A DNA stretch of 64,000 nt from Elephas maximus indicus. Lineage: Eukaryota > Chordata > Mammalia > Proboscidea > Elephantidae. Where the stretch lies: NCBI RefSeq assembly GCF_024166365.1, contig NC_064822.1:149364823-149428822 (forward strand), written 5' to 3'. The position numbers and the translations under genes are program-made. The notes under the pieces were generated by a model. The model did no database searches, had not been told where the DNA came from, and saw only the letters and a list, made by a program, of their open reading frames with translations. Shown piece after piece: positions 10,576 to 21,544 of the stretch; positions within the stretch are counted from its first letter, which is position 1; each line of letters opens with the position of its first letter.

Positions 10576-12059
10576 TTATATATATATTCTAGCCAAAATT
10601 AGTGGAGAAAAAGAAAAAGGGGTTTATTAACTGGGGTGAGGACATAGTAAAATAAATATGTTGTCCCATGAAGCTAGGTTCCTAATGTGAGTGTGATGAA
10701 GAGCACAATTATGGTTTTTCATTATTGTAAAGTGTTTTAGGGCAACAAAATTAAAGCATTTAATTTTTTAAATAGGCTTATGTTATCAGCATGGAAACAT
10801 CTGTTTTTTTTAAAATGAAATTATATATTAAATCAAAGCTGTAAATAATGCAAATGTTTTCTAAGCATTCGACTCAGGATAAAGAAAAAAAATAAGAAAG
10901 TGAATAACATTTAGTTGATGTTAATAGAAATTTCCATTGTTTCTCTGTGATCCAAGGCAGTATGGGCAGAGGGATTGTGCTCCATAATATAACATATTGT
11001 CAGCATTTCATGTCCGAGAAAATATATGTGCTTATTTGGATAAAAAAAAAAGCAATAATAATGAAATATAAAAAAAGGCATTTGAAAAAAAAATCAATTC
11101 CAAGATGACGAATCATGCTCCAAAATGCATCATGGCAACCCAGAGGTGATAAAAACAATGAATTGGTTTCCACTGTCATTGATTTGTTGCCATGGTTACT
11201 TTTTGGGATGATAAGTCAGAAGAAGCAAAGTAATTTAAATTGGAGAGTTTGTGGTGCAAACCAGACACTAATGCTAATCGTACAGTAATTAGGTACCTCC
11301 TTTTATCTCCTATATATTTATCTCCTATATACGACTATTTATTATAACACCTGTTTTTGCTTAGTAACTCAGATTTCTGTCTGCTTGAATTTACAAATTC
11401 ACCACGAATTCAGCTACCTAGAGTGGTCAAGAGATAAAGTCTACCTAGTACAACTGATAAGTCTAGGGAACAATGTCTAATACAGTTCCTGGCGCACAGA
11501 GTGGAGACTACTTGATACAGGAATTGAATGAAGTCTAGGAGTGACACTTTGCACCATTGCTGTGAATGCAGCTTTTACATTGAGGCCTCTCTCAGTTGCT
11601 CAGTTACAGAAAAGGCTGGAGAGACCAGACTCATTTCTAAAAAAAAAAAATAAAGTCTAAATAAACAAAGCAAACTATCCGGAAATACCCCCTGGTTGTC
11701 CTAAAACATAGCATTGCTGAATGTGACAGTCTGTAGGCCATGTCTCATGGGATATGTTGAAGAGGACTAGAGAGCCAAAATGCTTGCTTTAACTCTTCAT
11801 TAAAAAAGGAAAAAAAAGTCACATTGTGAAGCCTCCATGTCACTAAGAATGGAGACATTACATAGCTCATTACAGTTCACGCAGTGCACCGCCTAGGGAC
11901 CCCTGTTCCAGTGGGAGGTCTCGGTAGCGGAATCTTTGGCAGGCGTTTTTCTGCAGGGGAAGTGTTTCTGCTGGAAATGCTGCAAGTCACGCATAGTCAC
12001 TTTATGAGAATTCTCTTTCGGAGGTGTCTGAAGTGCATCACAGCACAGAGTAATATAAC
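10576..12059. other. Unassigned DNA with possible conserved noncoding block
   Basis: No repeat family is recognised. Between about 11095 and 11300 the base composition is more balanced and includes the near-palindrome GTTGCCATGGTTAC (11186-11199), similar to an RFX X-box, plus TAAT-type sites near 11270-11290. A more CpG-containing patch lies at 11880-11960. Both are candidates for regulatory DNA, but only by appearance. Confidence 0.35.
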
Positions 12060-12225
12060 AAGAGCACTAGACTGAGAACCACAAGATCAGACTTCTAATT
12101 TTGGCGATGCCATTAAACCAGCCACATGAACACAGATTGGCCTCAATTCCCTCATCTGCAAAAGGTGGGCTTTGGACTAAACCATCTCTAAGGTCTCATT
12201 CGCCTCTAAAATCTTATGATTTTTT
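12060..12225 (+). repeat. MIR-like SINE
   Basis: GAGCACTAGACTGAGAACCA, then TCAATTCCCTCATCTGCAAA, then ACTAAACCATCTCTAAGGTC follow the order of a MIR-family SINE that ends in a CTCTAAGGTC-type block. It is strongly diverged. Subfamily assignment is uncertain. Confidence 0.55.
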
Positions 12226-13069
12226 TTCTCTATTACTATGTGCCTTTATTTTCCCAGAGGTGTGATTCCTTTGACTAACTGGAAATGATGTAAAAGTTTA
12301 CACTGAAAAAGGAATTTGTAGGCAACAACTTATTTGTCTCACTATATATCTTCAGAGACAATTTTTTTCATCAAATATGAGATTTCCTTTAAAAAGATTT
12401 AGTACTAACATATATCAACTGTAGTTGAGGCATCTTCAGGGAAAAGATAAAAAACTCAAAACAATTGTAAATGATAAATTGTAAGTTTCAGTACAAAATT
12501 CTCAAACAGAAAGCCTAACATAGTATCAAAATATCACAAATGATATGAAATACATTTAAAACTCCTTTCTCTCTCCAAAAAACTCTTTTCCTTTCAGGTT
12601 TGTTAATTATAAAAATTAATGGTGAAGGAATAAATAGGAGGGCTTTTGTAAACCCAAAGTTAATTTGGATCTTTCAATAGTAAAATAATCCTAAAATGTT
12701 TTATTGACTTATATTCCCCTGTTTATTTGTTTTCTAAGCTTTGTCCAAAACAGCAATTTATATTTACGGTATCCATACCAGTGGTAAATATCAAGATAAT
12801 TATTTTCAAAGAGTATATATTAATATTTCTATCATCATATATAATTTACAATTGTTTGTTGCAAAGACAATTCAATCTCCCATTTATCCAAAAGTAAAAT
12901 CAATTTTTTTTCTTCTCAAGCATCCTCAAGTATTTAATGTATCCTTTAATGACACAATTACCACAATGCCATTCTAACTAGACACTTCATCACCATCCAT
13001 TTGATTGATATAACCCAAAGTCAATTTTAACTTTTATGTATTTCAAATGTACTTTCTATCCTTTTTTTG
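12226..13069. other. Unassigned AT-rich DNA
   Basis: No gene or repeat is recognised. The sequence is about two-thirds A+T with short homopolymers. Confidence 0.5.
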
Positions 13070-13440
13070 TAGAGTCACTGGCTTATTTAAGATCTTCATA
13101 AGTTCTCATCTGAACTAATTAATACTGCCCCTGCATAACTGGTCTCCCTGCCCGTAGCCTCAACCCTTTCTGAATTTATTCTCCATATCATTGAGAGATA
13201 GAGTATTCTGAAATATAAATGTGATCATGTCACTCTTTGGCTTAAAAGTGTTTAATGACTTTATATCAACTCTGGGATAAAATGTTATTTATTATTACTA
13301 TACTCAGTAATCTTTTTGATCTTGATCTTGACTGTCCACACTCCATAGCCCATGCCTCACTTCTTGCCATTTCCTCACAGGACACTATACTGCAGCCACA
13401 CTAATTTAGGAATCCTCTCTGCCTGACCAACTGGTGAGTA
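13070..13440 (+). mobile_element. L2 (LINE2) relic
   Basis: TAACTGGTCTCCCTGCCCGT, TGATCATGTCACTCTTTGGC, TGACTTTATATCAACTCTGG, CCCATGCCTCACTTCTTGCC and ATACTGCAGCCACACTAATT appear in the order seen in LINE2 3' regions, in sense orientation. Confidence 0.75.
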
Positions 13441-13611
13441 GAAATGAAGTTGCAAAAATGCAATTAAGAAGAGTCTCTAACAGCGAACAGTGGTCAACAA
13501 TGGTGTGAAAGACTAGAAAACACTCATACATAAATTATACCTGAGCTGCAGATCCTGGCTTGTCACCGTATTGGTCTTTGCCAAGTCTTCCTGCTTAGTT
13601 ACATGATGGTT

Positions 13612-14540
13612 TTATTTTCTTTCCTTTTTTTGATTGTGCTTTAAGTGAAAGTTTACAGTACAAGTTAAGTTTCTCACACAAAATTTTATACACACCTTGT
13701 TATGTGACCCTAGTTGTTCTCCCTATAATGACAGCACACTTCTCCTTTCCACCCCGGATTTCCCGTGTCCATTCAACCACCTCCTCTCCCCTCCTGCCTT
13801 CTCATTTTGCCTCCAGACAGGAGCTGCCCATTTAGTCTCATTATCTACTTGAGCTAGGAAGCACTCCTTTCACAAGTATCATTTTATGTCTAATAGTCCG
13901 GTCTAATCTTTATCTGAAGAGTAGGCTTCGGGAATGGTTTAAGTTTTGGGCTAACAGAGAATCTGGAGTCAATGTCTTCTGGGGTCCCTCCAGTCTCAGT
14001 CAGATCACAAAGTCTGGTCTTTTTACTAGAATTTGAGTTCCAAGCCCCACTTTTCTCCTGCTCCATCAGGGACTCTCTGTTGTCTTCCCTATCAGGGCAG
14101 TAATTAGTGGTAGTGGGGCGCCATCTAGTTCTTCTAGTCTCAGGATGATGGAGTCACTGGTTTATGTGGCCCCTTTTGTTTCTTGGGCTCATATTTTCCT
14201 TGTGTCTTTGGTGTTCTTCATTCTCCTTTGCTCCAGGTGGGTTGGCACCAATTGATGCATCTTAGATGGCTGCTTGCTAGGTTTTAAGACCCCAGACACC
14301 ACTCACCAAAATGGGGTGCAGAACATTTTCTAATAAACTTTGTTATGCCAATTGACCTAGATGTCCCCTGAAACCCTGGTTCCCAGACCCCCGCCCCTGC
14401 TATTCTGTCCCTTGAAGTGTTTGGTTGTATTCAGGAATCTTCTTAGGTTTTGGTTTAGTCCAGTTGTGCTGACTTCTCCTGTATTGTGTGTTGTCCTTCC
14501 CTTCACCTAAGATAATTCTTGTCTACTATTTTTTTTTTTT
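13612..14540 (-). mobile_element. L1 3' end, antisense
   Basis: Read on the minus strand this is an L1 3' UTR that ends TGTAAACTTTCACTTAAAGC followed by an A-rich tail (13612-13632 as T-rich on +). Blocks shared with the next element, in the opposite direction, include AAGATGCATCAATTGGT, GGGGTCTTAAA, AAGGAGAATGAAGAACACCA and TTAGGTGAAGGGAAGGACAA. No clear TSD was seen. It belongs to a different 3' UTR type from the L1 at 42-49 kb. Confidence 0.82.
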
Positions 14541-15597
14541 ACTATCTAGTTAGGGCAAAAGGACAAATACTGTATAAGACCACTATTATAAGATCTTGAG
14601 AAATAGTATAAACTGAGAAGAACACATACTTTTGTGGTTACGGGGGGAGAGGGAGGGAGGGTGGGAGAGGGTTTTTTACTGATCAATTAGTAGATAAGAA
14701 CTGCTTTAGGTGAAGGGAAGGACAATACTCAATACATGGAAGGTCAGCTCAACTGGACTGGACCCAAAGCAAAGAAGTTTCTGGGATAAAATGAATGCTT
14801 CAAAGGTCAGCGGAGCAAGGGCGGGGGTTTGGGGACCATGGTTTAAGGAGACTTCTAAGTCAATTGGCAAAATAATTCTATTATGAAAACATTCTGCATC
14901 CCACTTTGAAATGTGGCCTCTGGGGTCTTAAATGCTAACAAGCGGCCATCTAAGATGCATCAATTGGTCCCAACCCACCTGGATCAAAGGAGAATGAAGA
15001 ACACCAAGGTCACACGACAACTAAGAGCCCAAGAGACAGAAAGGGCCACATGAACCAGAGACCTGCATCATCCTGAGACCAGAAGAACTAGTTGGTGCCC
15101 GGACACAATCGATGACTGCCCTGACAGGGAGCACAACAGAGAACCCCTGAGGGAGCAGGAGATCAGTGGGATGCAGACCCCAAATTCGCATAAAAAGACC
15201 ATACTTAATGGTCTGACTGAGACTAGAGGAATCCCGGCGGTCATGGTCCCCAAACCTTCTGTTGGCACAGGACAGGAACCCTCCCTGAAGACAACTCATC
15301 AGACATGAAAGGGACTGGACAGTGGGTAGGTGAGAGATGCTGATGAGGAGTGAGCTAATTATATCAAGTGGTCACTTGAGACTGTGTTGGCATCACCTGT
15401 CTGGAGGGGGGATGGGAGGATAGAGAGAGTTGGAAGCTGGCAAAATTGTCAGGAAAGGAGAGACTGGAAGGGCTGACTCATTAGGGGGAGAGCAAGTGGG
15501 AGTATGGAGTAAGGTGTATATAAACTTATATGTGACAGTCTGACTTGATTTGTAAACGTTCACTTGAAGCTCAATAAAAGTTAATAAAAAAAAAATA
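14541..15597 (+). mobile_element. L1 3' end, sense, abutting an inverted copy
   Basis: It begins in the last part of L1 ORF2 or just after (GGACAAATACTGTATAAGAC, as at 48.3 kb) and continues through the 3' UTR to an AATAAA signal (15575-15580) and A-run. The 3' UTR is homologous to the preceding element but inverted relative to it. The two 5' ends meet around 14530-14545 at a T-run. G-rich sequence GGGGGGAGAGGGAGGGAGGG at 14642-14661 resembles the G-rich tract typical of mammalian L1 3' UTRs. Confidence 0.85.
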
Positions 15598-15604
15598 TTA
15601 CCTT

Positions 15605-15961
15605 GATTATTCTGTGAAGCCTAGGTTGTAAAAGTAATTAAGAGTAGGGTTAGCCAGACCAATGAAAGGCTATTGCAGTAGCAAAAGTGAGAGATGATGG
15701 TACTTTAAAATCAAGTGGAAATAGTAGAGGAGATGAGACATTAATAAATATGGAAAATACACTTAACATAGGCTCAAAAAAAGTTGTTGATGGGGACATA
15801 CGGAACTCGAATGAAAGGAGAACATCAAGGATGACTGCATAGATTTGGTTTCATCAGGTAGGTGCTGAGACAGATTGCACCTCAGAAGAAGTAGATTTGA
15901 GATAAAAAAAAATATCAATAGTACTCTTCTGGCCGTGTTAAACATGAAAAAATCAAAAAGA
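15605..15961 (-). mobile_element. L2 relic, antisense, left part
   Basis: AAAGGCTATTGCAGTAGCAA and AGTGAGAGATGATGGTAC are the reverse complement of the L2 block CATCTCTC...GGACTATTGCAATAGCC. The element continues at 17695 after an RTE insertion, so the two pieces were one L2 copy. Confidence 0.6.
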
Positions 15962-15971
15962 CATCCAAGTG

Positions 15972-17684
15972 TTTTTGTTGTCGTTAGGTGCCATCAAGTC
16001 GGTTCTGACTCACAGCGACCCCATGTACAACAGAATGAAACACTGCCCGGTCCTGCATCATCCTCACAATTCTTGTTATGCTAGAGCCCATTGTTGCAGC
16101 CATTGTGTCAATCCATCTTGTCAAGGGTCTTTCTCTTTTTTGCTGATCTTCTACTTTACCTAGTATGATGTCCTTCTCTAGGGACTGGTCCCTCCTAGTA
16201 ACATGTCCAAATTACATGAGAAGAATGTCTCCATCCTCCCTTCTAAGATCCTCCCTATCTGTACTTCTTCCTAGACAGATTTGTTCATTCTTCTGGCTGT
16301 CCAGGTTGTATTCAATATTCTTCGCCAACGCCATAATTCAAAGGCACTAATTGTTGAAACTTCCATATTCCTTCCTATGGTCAGCTTTCACATGCATATG
16401 CGGCAATTGAAAAATACCGTGGCTTGGGTCAGTCACAGCTTACGTCTTTGCTTTTTTTTAAAAAAAATAAAACACTTTAAAGAGGTCTTTTGCAGAAGAT
16501 TTGCCCAATGCAGTATGGCATTTGAATTCCTGACTGGTGCTTCTATTGGTGTTGACAGTGGACCCAAGTAAAATTAAATCCTTGACAACTTTAATATTTT
16601 CTCCATTTATCATGATGTTGCTTATTGGTCCAGTTGTGAGGATTTTTTTTTTCTTTATGTTGAGATGTAATCCATACAGAAGGCTGTAAAAACCAAAAAA
16701 AAAAAAAAAAAACCTCATCGCCGCTGAGTCAACTCCAAACTCATAGTGACCCTATAGGACAGGATAGAACTGCCCCACAGAATTTATCAAGCAGAAGCCG
16801 GTGGATTCAAACTGTCGACCTTTTGGTTAGCAGCCAAACGCTTAACCACTCCACCACCAGGGCTCCACTGAAGGCTGTAGTTTTTGATTTTCATCAGTAA
16901 GTGCTTCAAGTCATTTTCACTTTCAGCAAGCAAGGTTGTATCATCTGCATAATTCAGGTTGTTAATGAGCCTTTTTCTAATCCTGATGCCATGTTCTTCT
17001 TCATATAGCCCAGCTTCTTGTATTATTTACTCAGGAGACAGATTGAGTAAGCATGGTGAGAGAAAACAATCCTGATGTACACTTTTCCTGACTTTAATTG
17101 AGGTAGCATCTCCTTGTTCTGTTTGAACAACTGCCTCTTGTTTTATGTACAGGTTTCACATAAGCACAATTAAGAGTTCTGGAATCCCCATTCTTCTTAA
17201 TGTTGTGCATAATTTGTTACGATTCACACAGTTGTATACCTTTGCATACCCAATAAAACACAGGTAAACATCTTTCTGATATTCTCTGCTTTCAGCCAAG
17301 ATCCATCTGACATCTGCAATGATATCCCTCGTTCCACATCATCTGCTAAATCCAGCTTGAATTTCTGTTTTTTTCCCTGTTGATGTACTGCTGCAACCAT
17401 TTTTGAGTGATCTTCAGCAAAATTTTACTTGTGTGTGGTATTAATAATATTTTTCAATAATTTCCACATTCTTTTGGATCACCTTTGTTTAGAATTAGCA
17501 CAAATATGGATCTCTTCCTACAGGTTGGCCAGGAAGCTGTCTTGCAAATTTCTTGGCATGGATGAGTGAGCACTTCCAGTGCTGCATCTGTTTGTTGAAA
17601 CATCTCAATTGGTATTCTGTCAATTTCTGGAGCCTTGTTTTTCACTAGTACGTTCAGTGCAGCTTAGACTTCTTCCTTCAGTAC
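15972..17684 (-). mobile_element. 5'-truncated RTE LINE with nested SINE
   Basis: An antisense RTE from the tail (TTGTTGTCGTTAGGTGCCAT at 15976-15995) through the RT domain to about the FxMVLKEE region. On the minus strand it encodes decayed pieces such as LNIKKKKILTTGPISN and KNKAPEIDRIPIEMF. CATCCAAGTG at 15962-15971 recurs as CATTCAAGTG at 17685-17694, which gives the TSD and boundaries. A SINE (16689-16866) interrupts it. The insertion split an older L2. Confidence 0.9.
16689..16866 (-). mobile_element. AfroSINE nested in RTE, with TSD
   Basis: A full-length antisense AfroSINE that starts after an 18-base A-run and ends GGTGGTGGAGTGG-type A-box complement and CAGGGCTCC. ACAGAAGGCTGTA (16676-16688) and ACTGAAGGCTGTA (16867-16879) are the duplicated RTE target, differing at one position. 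It is younger than the host RTE. Confidence 0.95.
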
Positions 17685-17694
17685 CATTCAAGTG

Positions 17695-17960
17695 GAACTG
17701 TTGAAATGACCATTGAGTATATGGAATTCAGGAAAAAGCTTGGAACTGAAGATGTGTCTTTGGGAATCATCTGAATATAGGTATTATCTGAAGACATGGA
17801 ACGGGCTGAAGTTAAATAGGGAACACATGGATAAAGACATAGTCAAAGAAACAATTTCTTGAGTACTCCAATATTTAAAGGTTGGAAAGAAAAATATCTG
17901 GACAAGGAAAATGAGAAGGAATAGCCAAGGAAAGAAAATAAATATGTAGTGTATTAGGAT
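17695..17960 (-). mobile_element. L2 relic, antisense, right part
   Basis: This continues the L2 split by the RTE. TTTGGGAATCATCTGAATAT and GAGTACTCCAATATTTAAAG correspond to reverse-complement L2 blocks encoding the RT region around the VPQGS motif. Divergence is high. Confidence 0.55.
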
Positions 17961-18189
17961 TTAAGTGTAGATGTCATAGGAAGTGAAGAATAATTTACGA
18001 TTAGCTTGAGTTCATCTTAGGAATTTTGGGATACTTTAATTATGGAAGATCAAAGAATGTTATTCCCCATGTAATAGAGAGAAACCTGACGACAAAACAC
18101 TGAGAAAGATTCAGGAAAAGTATTTCTCTTTGAAATTAATAGAATGTGTAAATATTAAGCATTTATTATACATATATTTATTTTGTTAT

Positions 18190-18535
18190 TAACATCAGAA
18201 TATACTCAGATCCATCTTGGATTCTTATCACAGTCTCGGAGGAAAGCCATTCGAACTTTATCGTTAAGTATAATGTTGGCTGTGGATTTCTTTTTTACAT
18301 TTTATATATCAGATTTAAAAAGTTTCTTTCTATCCCTAGTTTTCTGTGTTTTAATCATGAACGGATTTTTAATTTATACAATGATTTTTTCTATCTATAC
18401 AGATGATCATATTTTTCTTGTGAATTTTGTTATGTGGCAAACTAAATCAATTTTTGAGTGTTAATATGGCATGCTACTCCTGCGATAAATTCCACTAGGC
18501 ACAGCTGTAGGATTAAACAGTGTGTGTATGTGTAT
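18190..18535 (-). mobile_element. Ancient L1 ORF2 remnant, antisense
   Basis: GTTGGCTGTGGATTTC, TATCCCTAGTTTTCTGTG, ATGAACGGATTTTTAATTTA, TCTATACAGATGATCAT and TAATATGGCATGCTACTCCT follow, in order, the reverse complement of the L1 reverse-transcriptase region around the IDAEKAFD-like motif. The apparent 93-codon plus-strand frame across it is an artefact of this antisense L1. Sequence to about 19.6 kb may be further decayed L1, but I could not anchor it. Confidence 0.6.
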
Positions 18536-18648
18536 ATGTGTGTTAGATTGAAATTCTTGGTTGTTTTATTGAAGTCTTTCATATTCTTTCCTAATTGAAT
18601 TCACATTTCTGAAATATTTAAAAAAAAAAAAACCTGTTGATTTAGCCA

Positions 18649-18676
18649 TTTGTGTGTGTGTGTGTGTGTGTGTGTT
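18649..18676. repeat. (TG)n microsatellite
   Basis: About 13 uninterrupted TG units lie just after an A-run. Confidence 0.95.
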
Positions 18677-18679
18677 TCT

Positions 18680-21544
18680 AAAGTGTTCTTGTTTATGGAT
18701 TCCTTGCTATACTGTTTGGAAAATAAAGAATTAAGACTGTGAGACAATCACAGTGGATTAACCTTTTTATCATTCCAGTTATCCATGTTTTTACTCTTTA
18801 AGCTGTTGCCCTTAAATGTCACTATGTCTGAGACAAAATTATTTTCCACTTTTTTGCTCATCACAACTTTAAACCAGTTTTTTTTTATTTGATATTTTAC
18901 TTTAGATAAGTTTCTTATTAGCAAATATTACTGGGTTTATATCAACTTAGTAAAAACCGAGAGTCTTTGCCTTTAAATAGCAATTATTCAAACCATGCCT
19001 TTTCATAAGAGATACATTTGACTTCATTGTTTTGATAACTTGTATGTTTGGTCACATATTTAAAATGTACTATAACTTTATCTCTTTTTTTTCTTTTTCC
19101 TTCGGGAAAGGTTCTGATTGATCAAGATTTTTTAAATCCCCCTCCCCTTATTTCCAGTTTTATTTTTTATTTCTATTTTGTCTGTTTATTATAATTTAAT
19201 GTCATATTAAATATTTGTTATCTAGCAATAAATCATAAAGGTAATATCCAATGACCAACTTAAGAGAGAAATTTAATACTTTTTTTTTTTAATTTTCATA
19301 TTTCCCAACTCTTGAGTACTGGTGAAATGATTTCAAATTTTAGTTGTACATTATTTTAAAACTGTTTGGAGTGTATTTTTATAGTTTGAAGAATTCTTTC
19401 TTTGCAAATATTACTGCTCACAAACACATTAGCATCATCTATTTGGGATTAGCTAAACATTTAAACAATTTCTTATGCCCAGTAAATTCTACCTTAACAT
19501 ATTTTCTCTTATTTAATTGTGATTTGACTGGAGCAAATTTTCAAATAATTACTGCACAGAAGACTGAGAAGTGATCTACTTTCTAAATTCATGAATGTCT
19601 TATTTTACCTTCTTTCAGCCCTTAAATTAAATGCTATACTGGTTTAATTAAAGATCTAGTATTGCAGTACTTTCCCCTAAAATGTCCATAAATATTCTTC
19701 TATTCTTTTCTCGATGCCACTGTTGTGATGAGAATTGTAATAACAATCTATTTCTTTTTTAGATAACTAAGGTTATTTCGAGAATATATTCAAGAAGATC
19801 CCTGGTGATCTTCTAGCCTTTAAACAAGGGCAACTCATTCAGAATCATTCTTGAGAACCCAAAGCCACGGATGTGTTTGAACTTTTCTTCCAGGTCCATT
19901 AATTATACTTACCCTACTTTTTTGAGACAGGTAGGCAGGAGAAGGAATAATGACATATGCTTAGCCTACCCTCTTTCTAAATTATTCTTAAGTATAATAT
20001 TTTTCTAACCCTAATAACCACAAATGATTATTTAATTTACCATCAGTGAGCAAAAAATTCTGAGGAAAATACAGCTTAATTTGTTTACTTGTTGCAAAGT
20101 TTTATCTAAAACTTAAAAAATGTATTTAACTCTTTTCTTCTTTCCTGTAAAATGTTACATAAAGTACCAAAAACAAACAAGCAAGCAATAACAGTATAAA
20201 AGGAAAGAATTTAAAACAAGCGGAAGTACCCAGAGCTGGGTAATTTTCTTTTTTGGTACTTCAAGAGCAATATTTTATAAGAAGAAAATGTTGCCTCAGA
20301 TGTTTCTTAAAACAGATCTTTAGGAGAAAGGAAGGAACAAAAGCAACATCCTTGAGTAAGAGCTACTGCCCGAGAATCGAGTAAATGAGGCAGAAACATA
20401 GAATCTCTGTGTGTAATTGTCAAAATTTCTTAACAAGAATACTGTCATGGGTTGTTAACTATTTCCCCCCCACTGGCTCCAGATATTAACATTACAATGA
20501 GAATCCTCAGCATATTTTGTCATATATTAAGCATTAATTCATTTCAATATCACTAGCCAAATGCAAAAGAAAGCAGAGCATAAAATGGCTAATCAGGCAG
20601 CAAAAATTAAAGTATAAATGACAGTGCCTACAGAATATTAGACCTTATCTTGAAAAGGATGATGACCTTAGCAAATAATAAACAGCAAGTTCAAAGAAGC
20701 AGGACTTATAGAAACTCACAGCCTTATAACACAATATTATTTTATATTATTCCACTGAAAAGTAACTTCAATACAGAATTGCAGAAGAAAATAAAGTGAT
20801 GATCCTTGACACAAAGCTATGTTTCTGTGTATCCCTTAACTCAATGGAAAGCCCTTGAAGTGTATCATAATATCTCTATGCTACCATACAAGCCCCATAT
20901 AACCTGTAAGTGTCTGCTTCTGGCATTCACCAGACATACAAAGACATTATGAGAGGGAAACTAGCCTTCCCTTTATCGAGTAACAGCTCTCCAGAGAGAA
21001 TCCCAAAGGCACTAAGAGTTGCTCACTAGTATCACAGGAAGACCCAGAAATTTTCTTTTCTTTCCTTTTCAACTCCATCCTCTACAGCAAGAGGAAAAGT
21101 ATATATATATATTTTTTTCCTTACAGTAACCCTTGGTCCTCCAGTCACTTCTGATATTGAGCAGGATGAAAGTACCTACAAAAATGTCAAGGGGCCTTTT
21201 CATTACACATGAAATAGCCATACAACCAACTCACGATCACATAACCAGTGATCATAGGCTACGAACAAGAATAAAACAATTGCCTGTGACATTTCAAAGC
21301 AAGATCATCTAATCACACACTCCTATCAACTATCTACATGTTTAAATACGTAATAATATTCATACAGCTTAGAAATAACTAGAAGAATGATGGAGTTCTT
21401 TTATTATTACTTCTTCTTTTAGTTACAGTAAAAACAAGGCCCAAAGGGTTTATTTGATTCAAATTCCCAGTACCACCTATATAATTAATGATCCAATGCT
21501 AAAATATTCAATTACTACGATTCGTGAAAAAAGTAATTTAATAG
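18680..21544. other. Unassigned AT-rich DNA
   Basis: No gene or confident repeat. Parts of 18.7-19.6 kb may belong to the ancient antisense L1. A block around 20530-20640 (AATGCAAAAGAAAGCAG...TAAAATGGCTAATCAGGC) looks less repeat-like and may be conserved noncoding DNA. Short frames show no domains. Confidence 0.4.

Noticed and set aside
15068-15299. Minus-strand open frames of 66-92 codons
   Set aside because: They lie in an L1 3' UTR, and nothing supports translation.
18183-18464. Hydrophobic 93-codon frame that looks like a receptor fragment
   Set aside because: The DNA matches antisense L1 ORF2 in order; the hydrophobic look comes from AT-rich antisense sequence.
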